Source of the DNA: Dreissena polymorpha
Taxonomy: Eukaryota; Mollusca; Bivalvia; Myida; Dreissenidae
Assembly: GCF_020536995.1 (NCBI RefSeq)
Contig: NC_068358.1
Coordinates: 861,001 to 925,000 of the forward strand
Direction of reading: 5' to 3'
DNA length: 64,000 nt
Position numbers and translations under genes: made by a program. Numbering within the stretch: the first letter of the stretch is position 1; each line of letters opens with the position of its first letter. Below, one piece after another: positions 12,701 through 22,963 of this stretch. The notes beneath the pieces were generated by a model, which was not told where the DNA came from, did not search any database, and saw only the letters and a list, made by a program, of their open reading frames with translations.

Positions 12701-13718
12701 GTCATTTAACGTAACATTCCAGTAAATTATTGTGTATCCACCCGTGGTCAATTGGAAAGTAGTGCCTATATTTAAATAGTTATTTTACCCTTCAGGTTTA
12801 AAAGCCATTTATAAATCGCACACATGCATTTAGTGATATTTCTTTTATCTCACGTTTGTCTGTATACGTTTGGCGCATGTATTATGTTAAAAGATCAACG
12901 TTTAGGGTGCGTTTATTGAAGAACTATTCTTTGGTCGAAATCCCACTGACAAACGTCTTTTTTTCTGATGGTGCCTTTATTCGAGCAATTATTTTGTTAT
13001 GACATTTTTTTATTCCAATGTCTAAAAATATATATTCGCTTTTATATTGATATTGGACTTTTCCAAAACACAAGAAAATGACTTTGTAGTCGGCCGTTTT
13101 GTAATGGGACTCAATGGGAATTCGATTAAGTATGAACTTGCCTTGACCCTTTTTCTAAATTCATGAATGTCCGTATGTGTTCATATTGAGATGCACAGTA
13201 GTTGGTGGTAATAGTGAGCCGTTGTAATGAATACATGGCTGTTCGCAGATCGAGTTACGCAGTACGTACAACATCGAACCTCTGCGCCTGCTATACCTCT
13301 TGAAGGAGCGGAATCGCGCGCAGGACTTCTTCCACTGTCTTTACCTTTGCAGGGTGAAAGTTTTTGTTTTATGGCGTATGGTCTTGGGCAAATATACGCT
13401 AACTAATTATTTATATATAATGCCGTATATTTGTAGGCGTATTTTCATGACCGTAATTATTAATAACAAGCACCTGCTTTATTCACAAAACTACATGACA
13501 TGGTTCATAGCTTGTGAAATTACATAAGGCAAAATCATCGATTTGAATTCATTTCATGTGCCATCAATTAAAGGTTTCAGTAATATCTAGATTATGACTT
13601 ATTTCAGTCTGTTTATATGATGTCGTTCCAGGTGGAAGAGTCCCAAAACTACCTGTCTCCAATAACGTCCATGACCCCATCACCTGCCAGCTGTCGAAGG
13701 TCATCCTTCAATCCATAA
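3689..13718 (+). CDS. Leucine-rich-repeat protein gene, LRRC74-like (span of split exons, 5' end not found)
   Basis: Seven candidate exons on the plus strand encode ribonuclease-inhibitor-type leucine-rich repeats, then a C-terminal region like that of LRRC74 proteins. The exons are 3689-3770, about 4431-4515, 10317-10511, 10880-10975, 11514-11636, 13249-13353 and 13632-13718. The four introns from 4516 to 13248 all join in phase 0, and repeats split by an intron read through sensibly (TLKVLI joins LDRNPITPSF). Such proteins are thought to act as intracellular scaffolds; no reaction is implied. The start is not in view: the first exon begins inside a repeat and needs upstream exons. The junction between exons 3689-3770 and 4431-4515 is out of frame, so the copy may be a pseudogene or carry a sequence error. 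Another RNI-type LRR protein is possible. Confidence 0.62.
4431..4515 (+). CDS. LRR gene exon (one repeat), acceptor region out of frame
   Basis: Bases 4450-4515 read ELDLGWNHLRQRGAVGFAKG, a textbook RNI-type repeat, followed by a strong gtaagt donor in phase 0. Both nearby AG acceptors (ending 4430 and 4434) put a TAA at 4435-4437 in the repeat frame. Neither matches the phase-1 exit of the preceding exon, and a one-base difference would reconcile them. Confidence 0.5.
5140..7046 (-). mobile_element. Decayed LINE (CR1/Jockey-group-like), reverse strand
   Basis: Read on the minus strand, this contains successive pieces of a LINE reverse transcriptase. The finger region with LDHWKTAHVQALI is at 7046-6831. 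A palm segment DLGEEFDTVPHARLIKKL is near 6640. The segment AMIRPHLEYGNLIWHRRF, usual after the polymerase, is near 5600. The end region GKPWNLLPASTLNTFKKR is near 5260. Frames are interrupted many times, so it is long dead. It lies in an intron of the LRR gene, opposite in orientation, and is itself interrupted by a MITE at 5760-6145. Confidence 0.8.
5760..6145. mobile_element. hAT-like MITE inserted in the LINE
   Basis: The segment starts CAGTGCCGAATTA and ends TAATCCGGAACT, an imperfect terminal inverted repeat of the kind seen in hAT elements. The flanks are the near-duplicate tattccaag and tattttcaag. LINE protein homology stops at one edge and resumes at the other (…ECDLEN / LGILVSNDLKLS), so the insertion boundaries are supported independently. 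No coding potential was seen. Confidence 0.65.
7047..9689. other. LRR-gene intron sequence, no feature recognised
   Basis: This is AT-rich with short (TA)n runs (for example 7780-7796). I found no exon, RNA gene or recognisable repeat. Confidence 0.4.
9690..10182. mobile_element. MITE with TTAA target duplication (piggyBac-like signature)
   Basis: The perfect 16-bp terminal inverted repeats AGCGGGTATATACGAT (9694-9709) and ATCGTATATACCCGCT (10163-10178) are each bounded by TTAA (9690-9693 and 10179-10182). A TTAA duplication is typical of piggyBac-type and a few other superfamilies. The 485-bp interior is AT-rich and non-coding, so movement would depend on a transposase encoded elsewhere. 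It ends only 134 bp before an LRR exon. Confidence 0.85.
10317..10511 (+). CDS. LRR gene exon (two repeats)
   Basis: The exon runs from an acceptor ending ttccag to a gtgagt donor: 65 codons, phase 0 at both ends. It reads KSIEYLNIGWNGFAFEGSVA, then a second repeat LEKLDVSCNRIHPPALLEF, ending TLKVLI. The last repeat is completed by the next exon. Confidence 0.8.
10880..10975 (+). CDS. LRR gene exon
   Basis: Thirty-two codons from an acceptor ending tttgtcag to gtacgg, phase 0 at both ends. It reads LDRNPITPSFATVLLEGI and ends ALEQLSMQ, completing the repeat begun in the previous exon. Confidence 0.78.
11514..11636 (+). CDS. LRR gene exon, C-terminal cap region (3' end uncertain)
   Basis: The acceptor ttgttcccag opens CIVVDKAFQGVLDAVRQERN in phase 0. 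The reading frame runs well past 11636. The end given is the only phase-0 GT that fits (AAA then gtggtc), but it is a weak donor, so the true end is uncertain. Confidence 0.55.
12109..12197 (+). pseudogene. Two decayed copies of the LRR-gene exon at 13249
   Basis: At 12109, after ggtcacag, the sequence reads IDMRGTFKIEPLS then stop. At 12165, after gatcgcag, it reads LEMRSTEGTFY then stop. The genuine exon at 13249 begins IELRSTYNIEPL after gttcgcag. The first copy matches the exon at about 26 of 36 bases and 7 of 12 residues. Both keep an AG acceptor in phase 0 but stop within 14 codons. They are relics of exon duplication, or short alternative 3' ends. Confidence 0.6.
13249..13353 (+). CDS. 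LRR gene exon, LRRC74-type C-terminal segment
   Basis: Thirty-five codons, phase 0 in and out (acceptor gttcgcag, donor gtgaaag). It encodes IEPLRLLYLLKERNRAQDFF. LRRC74 proteins carry a similar 'DP-LL-ERNR-DFF' helix before an EF-hand-like tail. No complete EF-hand loop is seen here. Confidence 0.7.
13632..13718 (+). CDS. LRR gene probable last exon
   Basis: The acceptor cgttccag opens VEESQNYLSPITSMTPSPAS and a Ser/Arg tail ending in TAA at 13716-13718. It is in phase with the preceding exon. The tail is not diagnostic of any family, so its membership rests on spacing and phase alone. Confidence 0.45.
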   Translation: MEESQNYLSPITSMTPSPASCRRSSFNP

Positions 13719-14323
13719 AGTTCAACGTCCTGTCTGGGCCTATAGCATTACCGACAATATGGCATAGATTAACTTGCAACATGCTTTACTCGGTGTGTCA
13801 AAATGTTCGCGATTCTCATCTTTTAAAAAAATGGTACTAAGTTTTGTTTTAAACACGTCAACAGGGTTTCATAAAATCAGCGAATTTGAGTGGTAGGACT
13901 CGGTTCTTAATATAAAAGTATGTCAATCATTAAATAGAACTAAATAGAAGTAGAAATACAAGACAGCAAAAATCGGATGTTGTGCCACTGTACTTGACCA
14001 AATACTTCTCTCTATAAATCTGAATTGAACGATTTGATATTAAACTTGAAACTTGAAAGACAATTAACAGATTAGAGTCGCATTTTCAAAATGTTCAATT
14101 TAAATCGCATTTTTAAAAGTAAAGTCAAACCATGATACATACATAACATATTTTTTTAACTTGTTTTCGATTTTGAAAATTACACTAAGATTATTTGATA
14201 TACTGAAGACTCTTTTTAACGTACGGTGGCTTGAAGACATTCACTGTAATATACTGAAAACTAAATTACATGAAGAATAATTGTTTGTAAATGCTATGAT
14301 TTCATGAAAGATACTATTGCTCA
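13719..14323. other. Intergenic or 3' UTR, nothing recognised
   Basis: AT-rich sequence after the last LRR exon, with no ORF or repeat signature that I can support. Confidence 0.4.
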
Positions 14324-14597
14324 GGGGCCGTTTTATCAACAGATATTAGCGTGATCTTACGTAAGATTCGTAGGATTTTGTCGTACGCTTATCATAAGTA
14401 CTGTTAACTGTTTTATCAAAGAAATTGCAGCTAAGATGTCGTAAGATTTGTTCATAAAGCAACGACAGGGTATAAGACACTCTTAGCGTTCGTAAACATG
14501 GTGGCCGCACGCGCGTTAGACGTTGGTAAACCAAGAGAGATGAGAATGTTTCGAGAAAGAAATGATTTAGCGATCTCCGTGATGGAGAAATATTGAT
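14324..14597 (+). mobile_element. Harbinger transposon 5' end fragment
   Basis: The end GGGGCCGTTTTATCAACAGA and the following repeated cttacgtaagatt motifs resemble termini of Harbinger elements. At 14497 an ATG opens MVAARALDVGKPREMRMFRE, like the N-terminus of Harbinger transposases, and then stops. No matching right terminus was found. Confidence 0.5.
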
Positions 14598-14735
14598 ACT
14601 ATTGGACGTATTTATGTTTGATATCGTTTCATATAATCTTTATATCATTCTTTGAATTAAACGTCCAAGGGAAATGAAATTTGTAATGTTGGGATAATTA
14701 ATTCGTTAAATAGGTAAGTATTTAGTTATATTTGT

Positions 14736-15081
14736 CAGGGCTCAACATTACCCGAAAAACCAACTTGCCCTGCCGGGCAATTACTTAGAAATTCTACTTG
14801 CCCTGAACTAAAGCCACTTGCCCAAACATGAAATATCACATTAACTGTAAACTTCATATTTTTTTTAATAAAGATCAAAATGATACACCACAAAACCTTT
14901 ATTTTTATTTTTGCACATTTAACAAAATGAGTACAGCAATTAAAGTCTAATTAAAGTCTAAATTAAATGCTTTGTTCTTTTTTGCACTTGCCAGGACGGA
15001 CAACTAGATTATAAAAAAACTTGCCCGGACCCAACTTTTACTTGCCAGGGGCAATAGGACAACTGTTAATGTTGAGCCCTG
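14736..15081. mobile_element. MITE with 15-bp terminal inverted repeats and 5-bp TSD
   Basis: CAGGGCTCAACATTA (14736-14750) is the reverse complement of TAATGTTGAGCCCTG (15067-15081). Both ends are flanked by tttgt (14731-14735 and 15082-15086). Just inside the ends lie several direct copies of CTTGCC (near 14764, 14802, 14817, 14987, 15020 and 15041). No protein is encoded. Confidence 0.8.
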
Positions 15082-15830
15082 TTTGTTCAATTTTTATCAA
15101 AACAAATGTTTATTGTTTTTGTAAAGGAAAACAGTTCATTTGTCATTATATCTTGAATTTTAAAGAATGAATAAGAATTCGGATAGTGCTTATTTCGGAC
15201 GTTGCTTTATACAAGTTAGTTGTCGACGCAATTTACAGATATACCTTTTCGCATAGAGTTTTGAAGTTTTCGTCAATCTAATAATACACTGTATGATGTC
15301 TAAAATATCTGCCCCACCAATTATAAATGGTAAACTTTGCAAACCCCACACTACCAATGTTCTGTCAAAATTAGATTTATGAATTTTACAGTCAGTATAC
15401 ATATGAACAGCTGAGCAACATCAATCGCACACGGTGAGATACACGGTAGCACCTTTATATTCTGATCGAGTTGCGCTCTTGCCCAATGTTATTTTAATGA
15501 CAATGTATCACACTGAACAATATCAGTCAGAAGTGGCTTTACTATAAATAGTGTAACATCATAAAACATTTGAATAAAATAGATGCCCCAATCATTCAAC
15601 AATGTTAATTGAATTGCATTTTCACATATTAAAGTGTAGTTTTTTTGCATGTTCATTGACATTGTGTCAAAATTGCCTGGGTCAACACACATGACGCCTC
15701 TGTCTTTAAAAGCTTTGGTTTGAACTTTGAAGGTATGACAATACAATCTGTGCCTTTATGGATATACCATTAGAGGGACTATGGCTAGTTTTGTGAAAAA
15801 GTGAAATACTACTGTATTGATGATGGAAGT
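15082..15830. other. No feature recognised
   Basis: An 85-codon reverse-strand open stretch at 15489-15746 has no family resemblance or splice support, so I do not call it. Confidence 0.35.
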
Positions 15831-15835
15831 ATTCA

Positions 15836-16336
15836 CCAATGTACGTAAGTCTCAAATCTTAGACTCAGCTCAAGTTTCTGACTTAGACTCAAACTCAGGC
15901 TTACAAAACTTAATTCACGAAACATCAAACGGTAAGTTTTAAACTCAGACTCAGTAAGGTAAGTCTCAAATGCTAAGTCTAAATGTTTAAACTTAAGTAA
16001 TACAATCGCGACGTAACGTTCTACGCACATAAAAAATCCAGAATGGCCGCCGCACGACGCCACTTGCGTTTTAATAATAATTGGAGAGTTGAAAGAGTGT
16101 TTATCGACGGAACGAATTCCTTGGCAATATATCGGGACATTGAATTATATAAATGTTTTCGTTTTACAAGACCGGGTATTCTTTTTATTTGTAATCTGAT
16201 TGATGAAGAGGTACGAGGCCAGCGGCGACCTGCAGCTCACCGTCGGTGATAGTACTGTTAGCCGTGTCTGTGCACAGGTCAGCGACATTCTGGCAGCGAA
16301 AGTGCCATCGCAAAAAAGGAACTTGGTGCATCGCTG
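15836..16336 (+). mobile_element. Harbinger transposase N-terminal fragment with upstream repeats
   Basis: From 16043 an ATG opens MAAARRHLRFNNNW, followed by ELYKCFRFTRPGILFICNLI, the N-terminal part of a Harbinger/HARBI1-type transposase. The next conserved block, YEASGDLQLTVGDSTVSRV, follows at once in a different frame. A small deletion or shift therefore broke the gene. The piece ends at 16336 before a gtacgt donor-like site. Bases 15836-15960 hold short degenerate repeats of 'aagtctcaaat/aactcag' that may be the element's end. The DDE catalytic core is not present. Confidence 0.68.
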
Positions 16337-17147
16337 GTACGTGATTGCATATGAAATGTATGCTTGTTTTTAACTGTTCTAATGTATTATAGACAACTGT
16401 CAAATTCATAATTATCCGCGTTTGTTTGTTGTCTTTGTGAAAATAATCTCCAAACTTAATGTACGTGAACATGCACTAATTTTATAGATAATACGTGTTG
16501 TTTGAATGTTATAGTAATAACATAATTTTTAAAATATCACTAACTATCATAATGAATTTATTTCTTATTAGAGATGCCTATTTTAAATTGTTTACAAGGC
16601 AACAACTAAATGTACGAGTGCAATGTGTCTTTCAGACTATACTTGTTTTATGTTAAGAAAAAAATTCTTTGACAAGATAAATTCCACTAAAGCTGAAGTG
16701 TAGTCCCTGATGTGATTAGCCCGTGTAATATAATTATTGCGACATCTATAAGTAGAAGCATTATAGTAATGCAAATACAATTTTATGTCAAGTTATTGCC
16801 TTTAGACCGATTTTCCCAGAAGTATTCTCATACGTATTGAGATTCGCTTTTTAAAGTAAGCTTATCCTTTTCAAGTTTCTAAACAAAATATTTGAAAAAG
16901 CAAGACAGTTTTTTTACAGCTGTACATTTTGTTAAGTTAATCAAGATTTTTTAATAACTTTTTTTAGTAACAGATGTTAAAGATATGTAATTATTAGGAC
17001 TTGAATGCTAGTGTATCATTTATATCACACCTTGCAGGTAAAGATCAGCTTATAATGTTTCATTGAAATTACACCTTGCAGGTACTGTTTAGCTGTGTAA
17101 CTTAAAGAAATAGAATGTTTATGTTGAACTGAAATCATGCCTTGCAG
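16337..17147. other. AT-rich, intron-like; three copies of a CCTTGCAGGT motif at its end
   Basis: No exon was found. CTTGCAGGT occurs at about 17033, 17080 and 17141. Only the last copy serves the downstream exon. Confidence 0.45.
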
Positions 17148-17647
17148 GTGAAGATTATCCCAAACCTATTGTTGATCATGAAGCAGCAAGAAAGAAAAAT
17201 ATCGAGCGCATGGCTGCACCTTACGCCTTTAGATATGGCTCCAGTGATTCAGGTAGATGAAGTGACTTGTTATAATGGTTGTACAAGCGCTGAAAATAGT
17301 TTTTAATTAATGGAAAATGTATCAACCTTTGTTTGATAATAATGTTCTGATATGTTTGAAATATTTATTTAGAAAATTTATGTTACATATAATATGACAT
17401 GTTTGGAGTAAAACATTAAAAACATTGTTGTATTTTCCTTTTGTAGATTTGCGCCTTTGTAACACAGCTTAACATGTCTTTACTTTCAAGTTCTTTAATT
17501 AAGTATTAACAGTTTTCCTGACAAATATGCACTCATGAAAAGTATTTTAAGCCATTTTACGATGTGTTAACAATATGATTAGATAAAATCCTATTTTTTG
17601 AATATATTCATTAACTTTCATTTCTAGAAGAGAAGGATGGTGGATAA
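17148..17647 (+). CDS. Cryptochrome/photolyase-family C-terminus (last two exons only)
   Basis: Exon 17148-17252 (105 nt, phase 1 in and out) reads GEDYPKPIVDHEAARKKNIE then RMAAPYAFRYGSSDS. Exon 17628-17647 adds EEKDGG and a TAA. YPKPIVDHxxARKxNIxRM is the typical end of the FAD-binding domain in cryptochromes and (6-4)/CPD photolyases. Those enzymes sense blue light or repair UV lesions. The family call rests on this motif alone. The upstream exons that should carry the antenna and FAD pocket were not found between here and 13718. This may be a truncated duplicate, or its other exons may be displaced. DNA repair and clock function cannot be told apart from this tail. Confidence 0.5.
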
Positions 17648-18142
17648 AAGAGAAAGGCAGAAAGCACATTCAAGGGAAGGGGGAAACAGCCTATGATGCA
17701 AAAAAACATGACAGACTTCTTGATGTAAAATTCTTTGTGAAGTTGAACTTTCAGACATCTGCTCAAGTGTCATGATGGGGCAAATATGAACCTAATTTGA
17801 AAGTTTAAACATGTTAGAAAGATCCGATGTAAATATAAGAATACTAGTATGTTACACCGTAACAAACAGTTATTATGTTTGGTATATGCATGTATAAATA
17901 CAATTTGACCATTTTGTGAGTTTGCATTGTTTTTGTTTCCATACAGAACATTTTGTATCACATAAAAACTATGGGGCCTGATAGCTAGTATTTGTTGTAT
18001 CTGAACCTATATGCTTCTTTAATAGCCTTGTTATAAACCGTTTTTCATTCTTTAATTAATATGGTGGTATCTAGTCTCTTAACTATTTAAGATAAAGTGG
18101 TTATGCAGTGCTTTAATATTCTATATGTATTTAGCTAATGTA
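17648..18142. other. Probable 3' UTR and intergenic sequence
   Basis: Sequence after the photolyase-like stop. No other gene or repeat was recognised. Confidence 0.35.
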
Positions 18143-18905
18143 AGCCAGAAGGGCTTAAGGTGAGCTATTGTGACAACAATGTGCCGGCATCATGCTGTGT
18201 GCGTCGTCAAGATTTTGCTTGTAACCATTATAGAGGCCATATTTTTCATCCAATCTTGATGCAACTAGCTCGTAATGTTCATCTCGAAATATCAAGGAAA
18301 CAAAGTTTGGCCATGTGCGGCCTAAAACTAGGTCATCAAGCCTAAACTTAGAAAAAACGTGTAATCAATCCTGAGGCCAAATTTATGACTTAATTCTTCT
18401 GAAAGTTTATTTAGACCATATGTTTGCAGAGCTCGAATCCAGATTATTTGCGTCCGAAACTAAGTCACCAGGTCAAATCTTAGAAAAAAAAATGTCACCA
18501 CTCTAGAGGCCACATTTATCTTAAAAAAACTTAGACTGATTTCAAATCATGGTCGTTAGTTCATCTGATCGATGTTTGAAAAGCCATAATACCAATATAG
18601 GGGCCATTTTTAAAGCTTGATAAAACATGTCAGAAATTTACATTGGCATTTTCTAGGCCAAGTTCGTTGAATCTGGGTCACTCACGTACTGCAACTAGGT
18701 CACGGGGTCAAATATTGCTAAAAGGAGGCTACATTTTTCACCCATTCTTGATGAAACTTGGTCATAATGATGAGCTGTATCATCTGTATGCCGCGTTTGG
18801 ATCTGGATCATATTGCTAAATTCAACTTGGTAAGGAGTTTTTGGTAATCTTGACTTAATCTAGTTCCTAAACTAGGTCACCAGGTCAAATGTTTGATAAA
18901 ACATT
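18143..18905 (+). repeat. Bivalve interspersed repeat with degenerate tandem modules
   Basis: The start 'aagggcttaaggtgagctattgtgac' leads into repeated modules of about 150 bp. These contain 'gaggccacatttttca', 'ccaatcttgatg', 'aactaggtcaccaggtcaaa' and similar phrases. The same vocabulary recurs at 19190-19660, 28376-29557 and 38961-40968. It is non-coding. Confidence 0.7.
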
Positions 18906-19057
18906 CTAGACTTAATAACACAGCAGTTTTTCAGAATAAAACAATTTTTTCCCAACTAATTTTATTCTTCAATTATCAATATTTGAAATTACTGGCCAAG
19001 AGAAACACAAATATATATCCTAATTACCCCCTTATCATTACAAATTACATAAATGTC

Positions 19058-19122
19058 TTCTAAGTGGTCCTTAGTGGTTCCTTAGTGGTCCTTAGTGGTT
19101 CCTTAGCGGTCCTTAGTGATGA
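19058..19122 (+). repeat. Short tandem repeat, about 21-bp unit
   Basis: About three copies of 'ggtccttagtggttccttagt' lie in a row with few changes. Confidence 0.7.
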
Positions 19123-19189
19123 TTAGTATGATTGGATAAAACTTCATACCTTTTTAGAGTCCATATTTATTACTTTATCCTAATAAAAC

Positions 19190-19660
19190 ATTGTAAGAAT
19201 GTTTATCTTAAAATATTCCCGGACGATTTTCAAATCTGTGTCAATTGCGTTATTCGGGCGTTATTCAGGTCTGTTTTTTAGGATCTTTTATAGACATCGT
19301 AAAAAAACATTAATGACTCGTTTTCAAACTTTCGTCAAATTGTCCATCTTGACAATATGTAGACCGAGTTCGAATCAGGGTCACATGTGTTCCAAAACCC
19401 GAAGTCCAGGTCATATCTTTGAAAAACCTAGTAACCACTTAAGAAAAAAATTCGGAATGTTTAACTTCATATTTTCTATGATTTTGAATCACGGTCACAT
19501 GCATAAGAAAACCCAATTGGTCACTTGGTAAAATCTAAGAAAACTCTTGGTACCATTCTAGAAGCCACATTATGGATTCATCGTTAGTGAACCATGGTCA
19601 AATTGTTATCTTGACAATTACAAAGCCAAGTTTGAGTTTGGATCAGACGCGTCTAACACC
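19190..19660 (+). repeat. Second block of the 'aggtcac' interspersed repeat
   Basis: It contains modules with 'tcttgacaatatgtagaccgag', 'tcgaatcagggtcaca' and 'ccaggtcatatctttg', matching the family at 18143-18905 in degenerate form. Confidence 0.6.
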
Positions 19661-20366
19661 TACCTATGAAACATAATAAAACGATCCGGGTTTCGACGCA
19701 ATTGAGATGTATTAGCTACTTTCAACTTTGCAATTGCCTGCGTGAAAATATCATGGCGCTTCAGTTGGATGGTCGGTTCGTTCTTGACCATTCCTTGTTT
19801 GCTCGGAATCTAGAGAACGCCTTGACATATAATGGAAATAATAGTCAAATGGAGGGAAACAAATACTCCTTGCGAGTTTGAAGTCAACTTATCAGCGTCA
19901 ATTTGACTTGTAACATAATATTATCGATGTTGACTAGTCTGGTTGAGTATCGTTAATTCCGCAAACAACAGATACTTGCAATGTGTTTTTTTTCAGATTG
20001 TACGCATATCATATTATATATTTTAGAGATTATTGAGGGTTATCAACATGTCCGAAGGTTTCGTGGGTAAAAATTGTGTCCAGTCTTTACATAATTTACA
20101 AAATATTCAAACATGTCAATATGATAAAATATCATGTGCACATTTGGCACAGCATTCCATAAATGAGCAAATAAGAACACTGGTACTGAATGCGGCAAAC
20201 GCGTTTAATCATTAACATTTCTAAAACGTGATTTACGAAAACAAAATCAGCCAGTTAACTTACCTAGTTACTTATTTACTGGTTTTAATTGCTGGCTAAA
20301 TGTATAATAAAGTAGATGAATATTAATTTACATAAATGTAATTTTGCGGTTGTTTGTGTGTGTGGC
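19661..20366. other. No feature recognised
   Basis: Short open stretches at 19666-19881 and 20033-20215 have no family resemblance. Confidence 0.35.
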
Positions 20367-20389
20367 GGGGAGGGGGAGGGGGAGGGGGG
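20367..20389 (+). other. G-quadruplex-capable G run
   Basis: Four G tracts of four or more bases are separated by single A residues (GGGGAGGGGGAGGGGGAGG and on), which meets the usual G4 pattern. Confidence 0.7.
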
Positions 20390-21437
20390 CTACATGTCAC
20401 GTGCAAAGCTCCTGATGTATTTCACCAGGGTCCAGAATTGTAAACTTCATTAAACAGAGACACATGAAAGCAGGAAAATATAGTTTATTAACATTCTCAC
20501 GAAGAATTAATGTAGTACTGTTATACATGTATATAAGCGAAACTCACAAAACACTTTATTATGAAAGACAAGAGGCATGATGAAAATATTAAATAATCAA
20601 CCTTTTTTCGGATACATGAATTATACAATTATATTTCTGCAATCACATGCCCGTGGCATCTTAGAAGAAAACAAATGCAAATATATAGCAAGTCATGGTT
20701 ACCATCATCAATCATGTAAGAACTTAATGTGTTAATGTTGATTTGTTTCGTTCCAATTCATAACACGGTGTGGAAACGACTGGACAGTGTTTGGTAAAAA
20801 TAATACTTTAAACTTTCTTAAACAAGTCCAGTATGCTTTCTACCCACATTATGCAACTCATCCTTATTTATAACTATTCTGTTGTTGTTTTTCTACAAAC
20901 AACCCAAAAAAGAAAAACAATACATACTTAACTTTTTCCCCCCTTTTTCCTTTTTTTAATCACAAGAACAAAAAAGTATATATTAGCATACCTTGTATAA
21001 CATGTTTGAACATTATTGCTGCTACATGTTATCACTTTGTTTTATGAGTATATACATGTATACATTGTATGCTTTATATTGAATAAAAAAATAATACTTG
21101 CTCCAACATTATAAAAATTAACTAAAGCGCTGCTTACTGACGATAAATATATATCTTTTTACAAAGTAGACATGTAAAGCTTTAAAACATTGCATGCACT
21201 CTTGTAATTGTACATACAATCGGAGATTATATTGTGTCCAAGCTCACTGTGTCACTGGTCGTGGTTTGATTGTTTGGGGAGATTCAGTCTTCAATGTTCG
21301 CCCGTAATGCATATCTCAATTGATCTCGTGAGCTGCAAACATGCAAATTTAATCCAATTAAATCAAAACAGACACACATGTTGAAAAAGAACATCATGAA
21401 TATGTTACGGAAAAACAAAATGTGCTTTTTTCATGAA
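20390..21437. other. No feature recognised
   Basis: AT-rich non-coding sequence without an identifiable gene or repeat. Confidence 0.35.
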
Positions 21438-22350
21438 CACGCTGGTAATGAGGATACTTCGATAACCGATGGCACTTTAATAACAGATAAAAAAGCAACG
21501 CGCGAGAGGTAAGTTCCACATTTTTTTAAAGTTATATTCTAAAGATTAGTTTTTTTAGACAAGGAATATGGTCGAGTTGATAAATGGTGTATCCTTTTCT
21601 ATTTGGAAGAAACAAATCACTGAAGAATGGTAGATTTTTGCCCCAAAAATATAATATTCGGAAAAAAATCAGCATGAACTAGATGAGCAGTAAACATTTC
21701 AACACAATAACACTACTTAGAAATATTGCAAAAAAGTGTTTGATATTCCAGCATGTAGTTTTATCACCGTGCTTCAAATACTGACATTTTGACAGTATTC
21801 GATAAAATATAAACGAAGAAAGAGCATGTTTTAATAGGTGGTAGTCATGAAGTTGCAGACGCTTCCCGATGATTCCCGATAAAGGTCACTTCGGATAACA
21901 GAGACATTCAACGAATTGGGCCCTCTAATAACAAATTTGTATCTTCTACCTAAAATGCATTTAACCAAGTTAATGCACACAAAGTTTTTTTTATATCATT
22001 GTGATAATTGTTCTTGTTCTTGTTAAGTAGAAGTTATCCTCAATACCTGTGTTAACATGCTAAATTAGTGCAGTGTAACCTTACACGCTTAGGCATCAGC
22101 CAATCATTGTATAGGTAAAAGTCATGTGATCTGTTAATCATATTGATCTTTAATGTCGAATAGTTAGCACGTTCTTGATTTATTTCCAAGTATTTTTATT
22201 TTATCGAAGTATGTACTGATCATCTAATTCATGCTGATTATCGATGGGATTTTATCGATTGTGTTTACATACACCACCGTTTTTCCGCGAATTTCTTTCT
22301 ACGTTATACCAAGTGCTATACCATTAATCGACCAAACAATGTTCCGTGTA
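21438..22350 (-). mobile_element. Deleted copy of the 54412-56556 inverted-repeat transposon
   Basis: It starts with CACGCTGGTAATGAGGATAC, then tggcactttaataacag and gcaacgcgcgagaggtaag, a diverged version of the terminus at 54412-56556. Bases 21540-22060 match the reverse complement of about 56450-55980. Bases 22070-22350 match the reverse complement of about 54760-54510. The internal 1.2 kb and the second terminus are missing. The second break lies against the repeat and microsatellite at 22375-22697. Confidence 0.75.
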
Positions 22351-22374
22351 TGTATACCTAATGAACATATCATA

Positions 22375-22702
<328 letters not shown>

Positions 22703-22963
22703 TTTTTTTAAATAGACATTTGTTACCCATTGCGACAAAGCTATATTTTGAATACAAGTAATATGAGGACAGTAATTTAATAATGATCATCAGCAAAAGA
22801 AAATGTAAGTACATTTTTCCACAAAGTGTTGTCCAGCTTTGAGATTATGACATACGCATCTCAGCATCTTTGTATGTTATAGGGGATGACTAATTACAAC
22901 TTGTTTTTGCATGAACAGCTTTAGATGCTGAGAACAACAGTATTTTTCAATAGATTGGGTGTT

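Noticed and set aside
13300-13527. 75-codon plus-strand frame as an independent gene
   Set aside because: Its first part is the LRR exon 13249-13353 and the rest is read-through into the intron.
19058-19122. Short CRISPR-like array
   Set aside because: Adjacent copies have no spacers. It is a simple tandem repeat in an animal genome.
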